From assembly GCA_003342895.1 (NCBI GenBank), contig PTFA01000081.1:2742181-2806180 (forward strand): DNA of 64,000 nucleotides, read 5' to 3'. The position numbers were made by a program, and so were the translations under genes. The DNA is from Casuarius casuarius. Lineage: Eukaryota > Chordata > Aves > Casuariiformes > Casuariidae. The notes beneath the pieces are model-generated. The model worked only from the letters and a program-made list of their open reading frames with translations. It made no database searches and was not told the DNA's origin. Shown in pieces: positions 1 through 13,200 of the stretch (positions within the stretch are counted from its first letter, which is position 1; each line of letters opens with the position of its first letter).

Positions 1-2109
1 TGTTATCACCTGAGAAATGCCTGGACAACAAAGCCATGCCACTGCTGCTATGATGCTTTTCCTGTTGCAGAGTAATGTGCTTATGAGAAAAGCTTTCCTG
101 GTGCATCACCACCATTTCTAAAAAGAACTGTAACCAAACTGGGCCTCTTGCTTTTCTAATTCCCCAAGACCTGCTTGCCCATCCATTCAGCTGCACATTT
201 TGTAGGGTTATCTATGCTAGCACCATCTGGTGAGTCCTAGAGATATTACAGGCTAATGAAGAAAGTCACATTTTTTAAACCGAGAGGAGAACCACCAAAT
301 GCACGAGGGATATGTCCCTCCAGGTGGGCTCCCAGGGGAAGTTCTCTGTGATGACGGAAGCGCCTGGGCCATGCAGTGCTTGCTCCCTGGCCTTAGTTAT
401 TTGCCCACTTTGCTCCACAAAGCTCCTACAATTCTCATGCAAAATCTCACAGCAGCATTTCCATGAGCCTGCAAGGGGGCTGGCCCATGCTGGGTAGGAG
501 TCTGTGTCCCTGATTACAAGGGCTTTAATGTCCATTTCCCCACTCCTTTGATCCTGCCCATGGCATGCAGAAGAAAGGAAAAATCTGGCTTTTGTCTGCA
601 GCACATTTAACCCTGCTGCCCAGAAATGGGACCTTGTCATTTAGTGGATTTCATGGGTGGATGAATGAGATCACAACAGTCTTCAGTTCATTAAAAATAA
701 AAGCCCTTCATAGCTCTTACTTTAGATCTATTAGGAAATTAGTGCATTTCATGTCAGACATTAATGGCAGCAGAACACAGTATTAGTACATTTATAAGAC
801 AAATACAAGCAGAAGCTAAGTAGTTCAGCAGCTCCTGAGCTGATCTGGATTTCAGGCAAGCTCCTGCCACCCAGCTGGTATGAAATCTGCAATAATAGAC
901 CACATCTGATACCACTGCAGCCAGGGTCTGTTGGGCATTCGGCTTAACCAGTCTGCTAGCACAGCAGCCTGGAGGCTGGAATTGCACGTTCTTGTTTCCA
1001 GCGGGAAGTTTTGAAGGAGTCTGATGTCGTTAGCAAAGCCTGCCCACCTCTCTTTTCTCCTTAGAGTCTTCCAGAACGCAGCCTGATTTCAGAACGTCTC
1101 TAGACTCCTCTCTTTGAAGAAATGAAGCATTTGTCAGAAAAATGCATGTTTTTGCATCTCTGTTTCTAGTAGATGCAGATCAAAGTTGGAGCTATGATGG
1201 GACGGTTTCCCAGTAAACCAGTGATGAACTGGGGGCCAGCACTTTCAAACCCCATCTTCCAAAAGCCAGTTCTGGTTCTTGCTGTGGCAGGGCCTGCAGC
1301 GTGGCATCCCCTTTTGAGAGGGAGTTGTGCAAGAAGCAGGAGGGTCTGGACTTTCACACGAGACGATTGCTGCCTCCGAACCTTCGGCACTGAGGTTCTG
1401 GTACCGCTCCATGCATTGGTCATCCACTGCCCTCCTGGGACACTTGGGCACGTGGAGGGTGCACAAATACAGTGAGTTGCCTTTAAAATATATCCATGGT
1501 ACGGTGTTGGTCTTGTCTCTTCTTGAGCCTATTTTATGTGATCTCAGACACCCACTGCCACTGGCATGAAGGGAGATGCTGGTGTCCAAGCAGAGGACTA
1601 CAACGGGTGCCCTTCTAGTGCTTAAGCAATATCCCATTGAGGTCCCACTAGAGCTGTCACGCTGAGCACACTTAGAGGGTACCAATAGCTCTGCTCACAC
1701 GTGGCAGTGGGGCTGCCAGCTCACATTGCCTTCAAACAAGCACCAGAAAAAAAAAGATAAAAAACCCCTCAGCACCAAATCAGTTGGAAGCAAAGGTTAT
1801 TTCCTAGATCATGCCTGCACCACGCAGCGCAGTGGCCAAGACAGGGTTAAGTGTTAATCTGTTTCCCTGTGCCAGTACTGATGTCTATGAGCAAGCAACT
1901 TGCTACCAGAAGAAAAACTGGGGAAAACCAGAAGAGCCTCCACTGTCTGTCTGTACTAAACTGTTTGGAAGGAGGTGCCAAAAGCAGTTTTAGCTAAAGT
2001 TGGAACAAGCCCTTTGACAGGTATCTGCCAATCTCAAATTTCCTGGCCTGATAGCTGCAGGCTGCTTGTGCCCGTAGGGAATAAGCAGCTTTTTCCTGAA
2101 CTGCTAGTT
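1..2109. other. Intergenic, nothing recognised
   Basis: Only short open frames (under about 150 codons) occur here on both strands. None shows a recognisable domain, codon structure or flanking splice signals. The stretch is AT-leaning with few CpGs. It lies in the gene-poor interval downstream of PLPP3. Confidence 0.6.
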
Positions 2110-2425
2110 GATATTTTGTAATCTATCAGATAAAAGGAAACCCAGGTATACCCAGTGACTGGAAGCCAGATTTGAAACATTTCCAGCAAGAAACTAGGCA
2201 TGTTTCGAGCAGTGAATGTAATTACCCACTGGGGCTCTCCCAGGAGATGTGATTGACTCTTCAACACTTGAAGATTTTCAATCAAGATTGGGTGTCAATC
2301 CAAGAGCAAGGCTCTATTCCAGCACGTGGGCTCAATGCGGAGTTATGATGCATATTTCCTGCATTATGCAGAAGATTTAGACAACAAAGAGAAATCTTTT
2401 GTGATCTTAAAATAGACAGCTCTAG
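2110..2425 (+). mobile_element. CR1 LINE 3'-end fragment, sense orientation
   Basis: The stretch follows, with many substitutions, the 3'-terminal untranslated part of the CR1 subfamily common in turtles and crocodilians. In order it shows a segment around 2155-2180 like the 'gactggaa' region, then a 'caatcaagattgg' block near 2280, a 'gcattatgcagaag' block near 2362, and a terminal 'tgatcttaaaat' near 2401-2412. The order of these blocks is what supports the call. The copy is old, 5'-truncated and non-coding. Exact ends are uncertain by some tens of bases. Confidence 0.7.
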
Positions 2426-2903
2426 GGATGATCAAACCTTGGAATTCATGTGCTGATATGTCAGAATTAAACTAAGCTGGCACTCAAAGCTTCCTAATAA
2501 ATCTAGCAAGTGTTAATGTTTATTGATGCTAATTAAGGCAGTGAATGCATGGCTGCAGAAATGCTATGGTTATACAAACAAAACTCAGCATAGCAGTGCA
2601 TGGCAGGCTTAAAGGTCACAAGCCCTNGTCTTCCTGAACAGTCCTACCTGGCTTTCTGGATCAGATGGTGAAAGGCAGGCATCTATCAGCCTCTGCTTTC
2701 TGCACTGCCACAGGTTTGGCCCCAACACAGCAACGACATTTCCCTTGATTTTATTCACTGTGCGGAGCCAAGAGGAGGTGCTCCTCTACCCATTCTAATT
2801 ACATGTAGTTAAAAACATCTGATTCATACTTAGCCTAATTATATTAATCCTAAAACATATAATCCCGGCTCTTATGTTGTCAGCATGTAATTTTGCCATT
2901 ATT
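2426..2903. other. Intergenic, nothing recognised
   Basis: This is spacer between two CR1 fragments of opposite orientation. It contains one ambiguous base at 2627. No coding signal is seen. Confidence 0.6.
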
Positions 2904-3800
2904 ATGGAATCACAGAAAACGGCGCTGCAAGGGAGCTCATGAGGTCACGTGGTGCAAACAAGTGCCAAACGCTATCAAAGCCTTTCCTGAGCGGTGCCCT
3001 GCGTAGCTGCTTTCTCGCAAAGCAGCAATGACGACCCCTCAGCCTTCCCAAAAAATCCATGCCAGAACGCCATTAGCATTAACCTAAAGTTCTTTTGGTA
3101 CGGTTTAAGTCCATGATTTTTTTGCCTTGCTCCCAAGTGGACACAAAAAGAGTTTATTCCTTCCCTCTCTGCTTAAATACTTGAGTTATAGTATCATGTC
3201 TTCCCCTTTGGTCTCCTCTGCTCAGAACCGAACAAGCTCAGTTCTTTCAGACTTTCTGCAGAAATCACGTTTTCTAGACCTCTCATCATTCTTGGCTAAA
3301 CTCTCTGCAGGTCTTCCTTGAAGTCTGGATCACAAAAGCTGGCCTGTTCCCTGCAGCTGCAGCTTTGCCAGTGCTGAGCTGAGCAGACGGGCTGCCCGTG
3401 TGCATATGACAGAGAGACATGGATTTGACATGTGACATTTTGGTTTCTGCATTCCAGTGTGCCGTCTGCCTCTTTTAGAAGTCATATCATGCATTTGACT
3501 ATCCATGGCCCATTTCTGTGACAGCCACCCCAGTCTGAGGCCCACTTCAGCCTCCAGGCCCTTTCCTGAAGAAGAGTCCCGGTTCCTTCTCCCTCCCCAT
3601 GGACCTCTGCCCCTGTGCTAGTAAAGTGCTGTGATTCGCCTCTGTCTTCATTGAATTACATCCTATTTATTTTAGTTGGCGCCTCATTTTGTCAAAATCA
3701 TTTTGAGTTCTGATCTTGTCCACCAAAGGGTTTACAACACCTCTTGCCTCACCATCACCTTTGTATTGTTACTCGAAATTATTCTAGGTTCGAGTGAAAA
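2904..3800 (-). mobile_element. CR1 LINE 3' fragment, antisense orientation
   Basis: Read on the plus strand this is the reverse complement of a CR1 3' end. It opens with 'ggaatcacagaa' at 2906-2917, followed by a degraded 'gaggtcacgtggtgc' block near 2941. Then come 'cctaaagttcttttggta' near 3085, 'atcatgtcttcccc' near 3193, 'tcagttctttcagac' near 3239 and 'gttttctagacctctcatc' near 3269. Further in are 'cattgaattacatcc' near 3650, 'ttgtcaaaatcattttgag' near 3691 and 'cttgtccaccaaaggg' near 3715. That is the known block order of CR1 consensus sequences. About 0.9 kb survives, so it extends from the 3' UTR into the end of the reverse transcriptase region. It is heavily mutated, with no intact frame. 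Confidence 0.85.
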
Positions 3801-4846
3801 TGTGCTTTTAAAAAGCCAACAAAGAGAAAGCCCAAACAAACACCTGAAAGCTTTCCAAACCGCCCCAAGTGCTGAATGCCGACATACCAGTGACAAGAGT
3901 AGGTTTTCTCCAGATTTTTCTGGCACCTCCAGGTTTTGGCTGCATTTGATGGAAACAATGGAAGAATTGGTTATATTTATAGTAGATCATTTTTTCCACT
4001 TTCTCTCGCAGATTTTAGACAGCTCTGAAAGGAATTGGGCACATCATTATCTTGGAGACAACTTCAGCCTCATTTTTATTCTACTCAAATCTATTTGTTT
4101 GCTGTTATTTAAAATAAATATTTGCTGTGCTGAGCTAAACTTAATACTGGTGTAATGTGGAAACCAGGATGGACCTTAATGAGTTAATTGATGCACCTGC
4201 ATAGCAATCTTTTATTTTAATCCAAGCAGCACAGCAGAGTGGGGTTGGCCAGACCCAATGATAGGTCTCTGCTGCTTTTGGAGCTGCCTCCAGTACCAGG
4301 TGGAGGATTTGTATGAGAAGCAAGATTTTTTTAGCTCAGATTAGTCTCTGCACTTTATGGTTGTACAGCATTAGATGCCTGAGCCATTGCTGAACACCGC
4401 AGTGTGGGTGCCTCTACACCACCCTACCTTGGAGAGGAGCAGACCCCCCAAATACACAGCCGAACAATAGTCCTTGGCTGACAGCAGTGAAAGCCAGCCA
4501 AAATATCAAGAGATTTGAATTTCTGATCAAATGCCTCATGAGCACTGCTGGAAAGATGTCAGACCACTGGGGGAACTGAATCAGTTTTGCTTAGCTCTCC
4601 TGCAACTGCGAGGACACGAAGGCCTGGAAGAGCCTTGTGGCAAGGGCAATAAATTGTGAACCTGCTTTAAAAATAAAGCCTGACCATCTGATGAAGGGGT
4701 TTGCATGAAACAGCAACGTGCAGCAGTGGGAGACTGGACTCTGAGCACGACGTCCCATTCACTTTGTGACCAAGAATGAGGTGCAAGCAACACCACCGAG
4801 CAGTTGGGATCCCATTCAGCAGAGGGTAGTGTTTCACAAATATATA
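3801..4846. other. Intergenic, nothing recognised
   Basis: AT-rich, non-coding. The open frame at 3676-4155 partly overlaps the preceding CR1 relic and has no recognisable domain, so it is not called as a gene. Confidence 0.55.
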
Positions 4847-5130
4847 AATTGGTGGTTTTCAACCTGTGGCCCACAGACCCGTGCAGGTCCATGGGCTACT
4901 TCCAAGAGGTCTGCAAAACATAACTAAGAAAAGCCTATCACTGTTAGGCTTAAACCCATTGCAAGGGGGATCTGAATCTCCATCATTTAATATGTAGGTG
5001 TCCAGAAATCAAAATAAGACCACTGAAATAGCCACTGAAGCAGCTTCTGATTTTTAATTTCACCACGCCACTTTAACAAGAGAAAAGGTAAACAGTGAAA
5101 AAAGAGCCCTTGCTGATCACTCTGCTACAT
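4847..5130 (+). mobile_element. Probable hAT-type DNA transposon relic (non-autonomous)
   Basis: The segment begins with 'ggtggttttcaacctgtgg' followed by paired 'cacagaccc'/'aggtccatgggc' blocks and 'ggtctgcaaaac'. This resembles the terminal region of hAT/Charlie-like elements, which typically begin CAGTGGTTCTCAACC. I could not find the opposite terminus or the expected 8-bp target duplication, so the right boundary is a guess. Recognition is from memory of the family's terminal sequence only. Confidence 0.45.
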
Positions 5131-7334
5131 TAAGCCCCCCAAATATAACTACAGAGCAGTAAATACATGTATTATGCAATACTGCATTCAAAAGAAAGAA
5201 CCCTTCAAAAACCAAAGCAATCCCTAGAGCTGGTGAAACTCAGCGGTGTGGGTTGTAACTGAGGTTCACAGAACTGTCTTCTGTTTCACAGCACTGCGTC
5301 TCCGCACACGTCTCAGGACCAATCACGAATGTGTTGTTAACCCAAAACGGAGCAGGTCCTTGTCAAGCTGCCCTGCTTCTCCTGGTTGGGTATTGGAGCT
5401 GGCCCAAGCCTAACGAGAGCTTACCATGGTTTTGACGCACGGCCATAACCCAGGTTTGCCTGATTTGCAAAGCCGAGTGAACTTTTGCGTGACCTGGGAT
5501 GAGTCTCATGTTTCCTACCACCCAGCACTACTAATGCGCTGTGAAAGCTGCAGTCTTTACACCCCCCCCCCAAAAAACCCCTTGCAATTTTATTTTTCCT
5601 CCCTTTGTGCCGTAATAGTATATCCCAGAGCTAAAAGCAATGTTTGTTTCCAGGAAAAAAAAAAAAGCTTCATTGAATTAATTAACTCCATGTGCCTGTC
5701 TGAAGGGACATTCATCTCGGCAATGAATCGACGCAGGGCTCAGTGAACCCTGCTCCCACCCCAGCTGGTGCAGCCCATGCAAATGCTAGGAGGGAGGCTC
5801 TGTTTTGGGATTTGTCAAGGTGAGATGCTTTTAAAGTCACATGTGCTACATGTGAAAATCTGATACACGTGTAAGAATAGGGATTATACCTGCAATTGTA
5901 TCAGGTAGGAGAAAAATGCAACGCAAAGAGCCAAGACCAAGGAAACCTATCTCCCCATGGCATGCTGTTGTGCAATTCAGTATGTGCGACAGGTAGCAGA
6001 ATTTATCTTGCTGCAAAACGCTGCAGCAAAGAAACCCTAAAAGCCCCATAAACTGTTCCTATATGACAGTCTCTAAATTCCTGGACGTGACCCATGTTCT
6101 GTCTTCAAAGATACATCTGCTGAGTGCATGAGCCTTTTTTCCCCTGTCACCATGCTTGAAAAATCCCTACTCACGCTGATGTTTGAAGCCAGCCACAACG
6201 CATTCCTCAGGAACATGTTCGCATGCTGTCTTCTTCCGCTGGAGAAAAGCATTTTTGGGAAGCCAGGACTGAACACTGGATGAGAACAGTCCAATAATAG
6301 AAGGCACAATCCCACATGGCTCCCCTGCCAAGTAATCTCGCGTACCACCGGGGATTCACTTTTCCACTAACCACCCTGTAATTAATGCTGTTGGGCAGCG
6401 CTCTAACTCCATGCCTGCATCGTAGTCCGAGCCTCATCCTCCTCTCGCAGGCAGCGGTGGCAAACCTGCCATTTATTTCAGTAGCAGCAGGATTGGACCA
6501 CAAATATCTACCTTCACCTGGCCTTCAAAGTGCAGATGAACTGAAGCTTTTCTCTCTCTGGTTTCACTCTTCTCTCTCCCCCACTGGAAGCTAGACGAAG
6601 CCAAAAATCTTGGACCTGAAATGCCACTGAGAACCGCCATGTACTCAGTGCTTAGCCTTCAGCATGAAAAATGCTCAAAGAGCATTTTAAGAGAGCTATT
6701 ATTTAATGAAGTTATAATAAAGGGTTATAATAAACATTAATAACATGGGGAGGGCTTTGCAGGGACCCACGAGTGTGCCACGTTTTCCAGTGATGTGCCT
6801 CCCGTCTGCTATGGGAAAGCAGCCTGACCCCAAGCTTTGCAGCCTCGGCTTTGGTGTGGGTCACTGATGTGCCCACAATTTCGCTCTCCTGCCCAGACCC
6901 TGCCTTACATTTACCACTGTCATCCAGGACTTCCAAGTGGAAGCATTCAGTGAGCTCTCCTTTACTTCTCTCTGTAGTACCTGGCAGTGGCAAAACCCGA
7001 ATCATCCTGATTGCTTATTTGGAGGAGTCTCACCGTGTCTACGGGCCGTGGGAAGGGCTTCAGGGAGCAGCAAGCGTGCTTGTGCGGGAGCGGTGGTGAG
7101 GGAAGGTGGGCAAAGCCCCGACCATGGACTCCAGGCATCTGCGTGCCAGATCCCAAAACCAAACCGACCTGGACTCTCGGCGGTGTTTGCACAGCTAGTG
7201 AATTGATGCCCTTGCATATCAATTTCCCACCTTCTCTCAGCTCTTTTTACATTGTTTTTAAATGTTTGCAGCATTTAGCTTAATGAACAAAAACATGCAT
7301 TTTTCACAATTCTCTTCCACTGGAGGCAATGGGC

Positions 7335-7349
7335 GGGGGGGGGGGGGGG
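7335..7349 (+). repeat. Poly-G tract (15 G)
   Basis: An uninterrupted run of 15 G follows 'gggc'. Such a run can form G-quadruplex or slipped structures. Its exact length is unreliable in most sequencing data. Confidence 0.9.
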
Positions 7350-10227
7350 TTTCATGGCCTTTGTCTACAGCAAGGTTGTTCTTTAAAAGACCATAATGAA
7401 ATAATAATGTGTGTTTATTGAAATAACAGAGTATCTCAGTGAAGGCTGCTCATTAGGCCCTATTCTCCTTTCTCGGTGGCACTGACACACAGAAACTTGA
7501 CTGAAGTCAAATTGTGTAAAATTGGTGTGAATTCTGTGTTACCGTTGAACAAATGGACTTTCGAAATGGGTGGTTTTCTTCTTCCCAAAGATGGCACTTT
7601 TCCTTCTGTAAAATCACTTCTCATTAAATCCTCCTAGTACTTGCTACTCAATAATACATGTATTGTACGCTTAAAAGCAGCTAACTTATTTAAATTGATT
7701 CTATTGAGATTAAACAAATTTGTAGCAAATATCGCAGTGCAATCTAGTTGAATGCAAATCAAATGCAGACAGTCAGATTGTCTGCCCTTCCGTGACGGCA
7801 ATAAAAGGGAATAAGCACAGTCAGAATCAGGCCCAGAGGGTTCAGATGCATTTAAGCCATTTTGTGGCTTGATTTTCCTCTCGCTTATTCTGTTTTTTTC
7901 ACCCCAGAAAGCCGGAGAGAAACATCTTTGCAAAGAGCAGAGATCAAGCCCTGGGTTAAAGTACTGGATGCTGTTCATTCCCAGCCTGGCACATTACCCC
8001 ATAGTACATGGTAAAAAGTGCAAATAAAATGACACAGACCTCCTCACTCAGAGATTAGCGTGTATGTTTATTTACTCAGCGTATACAGCCCTTGTTTTAT
8101 ACTTAGATACACATGAATAACAACAACTACTTAAAGCCTGTGCCAGCTGGTTCATATAAGGCTCCAACTGCTTCTCCACGCAGCGAAGGCTGGAAGGAGT
8201 GGAAACACCTTCCCACGCAGAACCCGACCCACCCAGGTGCTCCCCGCTGCGGAGCCCCTGCCCTGCTTACCATAACCTTATTTCTTAATGAACTCTGCCC
8301 TTTCCTTTAGGGTTTGATGTTGGGATAGGGTCTTACACAATGACCAGGTATATTTTTGTCATTTCCTTTAGTTTTTCAAATGACCCTTCCAATAGATCTA
8401 CTGCGAAATGAATAATCCTCTGAACAGCCTCCGCCCCTGAGAAACTGAACTTTTAGGCAGAAAAAACTTGATTTTGGTTGTTCGGTGGAGGGCATGCAGA
8501 CCACAAGCAGAAATGCACAGAAGTCCTTTCTAGGAGGCAGCAGATACCATGGCCAGACCAGGGTGATGCCGGGAAAAACGCCTCCGTAAACAAGCAGCAG
8601 AGGAATTCCTGTTCACCAACCCTCAAGAAACTGGATCTGAACTTCGTTTCCACTTAACCCTCATTTACTAATCCGGAGCTCCGAGCATTTGTAGCATTCT
8701 GCTTTATTATTATGGGTTAGTCCAAGCTTATAATAAACACGGTACAAGATACACATGGTGCAGCAAATTATGGAAAGCTCTGATTGACGGTGCCGTGCAG
8801 TGATGACAGCGCTGTGTTTTGCTTTCAGTTCTGGAGCCGAAGTGGCTTACATGTGGTCCCATTTAAAGGACGTCTGGGTGGCAGCTGCATGCTCCTGCTT
8901 GCTCGGGAGAGGGAAATGAACTTCTCAGTCCTGAAATGTTGTGAAAAGGGGCTATGTACAAAGGCTGCATGCGGCTATTGAAGGAGGAAAATATCCTCCC
9001 CGGACAATGCGGCTTCCTGTTTACAAAATAGGGATGTTTTGGGCATCGTTCTGCAATGTCACGCAAGATTTTTGATGCTTTGCAGAGCGGCGTCCAGCTT
9101 GTGACCAGGAGGATCCCTGCAACTCTTCCTACGGACGATGGGTGAATAGGACCTGACACAGTCTCTCTCTCCTCTTTTCTTGGATGCTGCGAAGCAGTAT
9201 TTTTTTCCCTTTTCCTTCTTTATGGCACGGGCTGTCCCCACAGCTCAGCAGTCATTTTCCGAGGGAAAGCCAAAAGCAATTGAGGAGCTGCTCTTGTTGT
9301 GCTTTGGCACCGCATCGCCGCGCTGAGGAGCGAGTGAATAAGTGAATGATTCCTGCCAGGACAAAATGGTCACTTTAAGTGGGATTGTAGCCTCCAGTGA
9401 CAAAGTACACGGAGGTTGCCAACAGAGGGCTGACCCAGCAAAACGTTGGTTTATTTATACTTCTCAGTGCCTGCAGAATGTGCGCACTGTGCTATGGGCT
9501 CTGAGGGGACGAGGGCCGGGGAAGGAGCGAGAGGGACCACTGGGATGAAAAATATATTATTCTGCAAAACGTGCATGCTGCCTTAAAGGAAGCACTTGAT
9601 AGGGCTCTCCTCCGCGACTCCCAAGAGGAGCAGCTCCACTAACCTTTGCCATCGAGAGCCTCATTTTTGGCGTCTGTGGGAAACTCCTGCCTCCTTTCAG
9701 CCACCTCAGTGGCATGGAGGGGAGGAGATAGGGAAGCAGACACTGTGCCTATGGTACCAAACCCGTACCACCTTTGATCCTGCTCCTTACACGTGCATAA
9801 TGTTAAACTGGGAAGATCTCATCTTCTTTTCTTCCTTTGGGTTTTTTGTTTGCTTGTTGCTGCACTTTTTCCATCGATAAGCCAGGCCCGTGAAGCAGTT
9901 AAATGCAAACGCTGGTCTTCAGCATGTAGGCATGAACATCGAGTCATAAGCTGCTGTTTGGGTCATTCCCGTTGTGCGTGCAGCCTACCTCAAATGCTCC
10001 TCAGATAGCTAGAAACCACACAGTGTCCGCACGGGCTGTGCTTGTTTTTCGCAGTGCTAGAAGTCAGGCATGGAGAGGAGCAGACCTCTCTCAGGCTCCT
10101 TGCTCCTGTCTGCTCCCTAAACAACACATTAATCACCCGGACAGTGTAACTGAACTCTCGGCTGCTGTCTTCTGCCTTGAAAAATGCACTATCGTTTCTG
10201 AAATATTAGCATCTGGGAAACACGATC

Positions 10228-10243
10228 GTTGTTGTTGTTGTTG
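10228..10243 (+). repeat. (GTT)5 microsatellite
   Basis: Five tandem GTT units plus one partial base, flanked by unique sequence. Confidence 0.9.
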
Positions 10244-13200
10244 TGTTTTTCTGAAAGCTGAAATAGTCCTGAGAGTATCTGCTCTGGGGAGCAATGCCTG
10301 GGCCAACGGTTTGCCTGCAGCAGGGACGAATTCATAAAAACCTCCCCTGCCGATAAGCTGGCGGAAAGCGTGGTTCTCCGTCCTCGACCACACCGAATCT
10401 GCATGAACCTAGTGGTGCGGCTCCAAACCTGTGTAGAGCCAAAGCCGTGGTTTTTATTGTTTAAACTGACGTTTGACATGTTTCACCCTGACCCCGTTAC
10501 ATCTGAGCCTGTACCGTCATTAAAGGGCTATCTAATTCCATTTTAGGACATGCTGCTTTCTGGAAGTGCATCCTTTGTCAGGCTGCAGTGAATCACTGGT
10601 GGGCCAAGCAGAGCACTAAACTGCACACGAAGAAAACCTGCTTGTCCTGACAAACCCCAGAGCTAGCCTGGCGAGGTTACGGATGGAAATGTCAGACTGG
10701 AGCATGGACAGAGCTGCGCGGGGAGTCCTCGTGCAAAAGCCTGTGGGAAGTCCGAAGCCAGATCTCCAGATCGCAGAGGGCCCGTTTCCTTCCCTGGGGT
10801 CCGCAGCTCTTGCACAGCTCCTACCTTCCCTCTATCGATGCAGAGAGGCTCCATAAGTCTTAGTTTAAGACGGCTGCTAGAATTGCATCCCGTGGGCTGT
10901 GACAAACCTGCTCAGCTCCAGGGCACCGCACAGGGACACGTAGCAGCGAACGTCACTTGCTTGAAACAGAAGAGTACTGAGATAAGAGACTGCTGATTTA
11001 GCCCGTCTCCATTTTGCAGAAGCCAGCAAGTATCCCAGTGAGAAAAATATTGCTGACAGCACGGCACCTGTAAGAAAGGCCCATTCCTGCTTCCATGGGA
11101 GGGAAAGGGAGACAGACAAAAATGCTAAGTGTAAACCACTGAATGCAATTTGCCGTCCTCAGAGTGTCTCTTTCCTGCCAGTCAGCATGGTGTTAATGCA
11201 GCAAAGCATCGTGTCATGGCGCGAGGTGAGACACCATGTGCTGCCTTCCCCCAAGGCCATCCTGGGCACAATACAGCTTATTTGGCCTCGCTTTAGACAT
11301 GTTATGGGATGCAACACGGATACTTCCCGTGGCAGGTTGCACACTGGGTGTCTATAACACCTTCCCGGTGGTACCTGGGGAGACGGTGAGGTGGCGTGCA
11401 AAGGACAACATTGCATTTAGTGACAAAAACATAGACTAGTCTGCTGTGATGAGTCTATTTTATGACCCCATCACATCTGCCTAAATCCATCTCTGTTTGG
11501 CTTTGAACAGTGATAGATAACTCATCTGGCTTTGATTATGGCAATGTGATTAGGACCAGGGATGTCTTGTAGAAAATTCCCCCCCTCTTCCCTGCTTTAT
11601 ACTTAAACGACTGGACAGGCCTTGGTAATTTTAATGCTGATGGTGGAAGGAGCAGCCTGGGAGTACTGACCAGAGGCTGGCACATTGGGAGGAACTGAGG
11701 AGTGGATTTTCCTTGCAATTTGTTGGCTTTTAACGCTAACAACCTGGTAATGCCTCCCAGTTCCTTGCTTCCTCCAGCCAGGCCTGTGTTTGTGGTTAGT
11801 CCCGAAGTTTGCCCTGCTGAGCAATTCCACTTTGTTATTTTAAAATTATAATACAAAAAAAAGCATTAGGCATGACTTTCTAGAACAGGGGACGAAGCCA
11901 ACCTTTTCCACATTTGACAAAAATGAGACGCTTGCTGTACCAGAAGCTGTGGGCGTGATGCCGACGTTGCTGAGCAAAGCCCTACAGCCCATGCAGTGCA
12001 GGTGGCTGCGCCGGACGGTCACGTCGGTTCCTTCTGGCCTTAAAATGGCTGAAAAGCTTTTTAAAAAATCACTTTATTTTATTCTATGTTTTACAGAAAA
12101 CTGCAGTGAGCTGAAACGAGCTCCGGGAGCACCCAGGGAGCACTCACATCCCTATGGCTTGCTGCAGCCGGCTCGTACCACTGCCCATATTAAACTGGCA
12201 GCCCAGCAGCTGGGATTTACTTATTCAAGCAGCACTTATGAAGGACTTCTAGGGAACTGAAACGCCATCATATTGACTCAGCAGCGTGTGATGAGCTCGC
12301 CCATGGCAAAGGACGGGGAAGGGCATCATTTGCTGTCACTTACAGGCAGTAACGCAGTGACGTTCGCTTGTGTACATCTGCTCGTGTTTTGCTCCTTGGT
12401 CCAAATTTCAGCAATTTTCTCTTTTATGGAAAAAGCCAACACCCAAGAAGCTTCCCTCAGCTGAGATGCAAGATGCTGTAAGTACAGCTTTTTAAACAGG
12501 CGAACATGCAAAAGTTGGCAGTCTTTTCTTGGACAGGCTAACGTCCTACAAGACTAACGTGGCTCAAGTCAAACTCGCTAGGGGAAAAAATGCACGGCTC
12601 CCACAGCCTGGAATGGCAATGTTTCCTGGAGCTCTGAATCAGTGCGTTTGGAGCCCTGGATAAAAGGGAACCAATTATATGTTTGGAGCTGTGCAATTCA
12701 GAAGCTAAAAAGCAGCTGCCGACCAAAGGCCAGTTTGATGTTTCTGGGTGGACCGCAGAGTCGTTGCAGAGGGTTCTCGCAGGGCCGTCCAGGGCCAGCT
12801 CAAACGGCAGCAATACGCCTCCAGGGAGAAGACACAGTGATGCTCGTGGGAAGATATTTTCCCCACAGCTTTGCCCCCGGTCTGTCTCCCCAGCTACATC
12901 GGTACGAATAAACAAAACAGGGCCAGAGCACAGTGCCCAGCACGAGCCATCTCTTTGAGTAATATCTCCTGTGCTCATGTGTCTGTAATACACACATTTC
13001 CTCTTGATCTGCGTATAATTTCCCAAATTGCCCTTTTGCCTTTCCCTTTGTCACCAACTACCAAATGAAATACTTCCCCGCAGTTTTTTCCCTTGCTTGA
13101 AACTGTCTCCCCAGCTTTTCCAGTAACCACCCTTCTACTTTGTCTCTATGATCGCACTTTCATAAAAGATCTGGCCTTCTGCTTTTGGGTGTGCTGGCCA

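Noticed and set aside
7490..7860. Words such as 'gaagtcaaattgtgtaaaattgg' split over this region and 'gtcagaatcaggccc' that recall a common old sauropsid repeat
   Set aside because: The matches are scattered and not collinear over a sufficient length to define an element.
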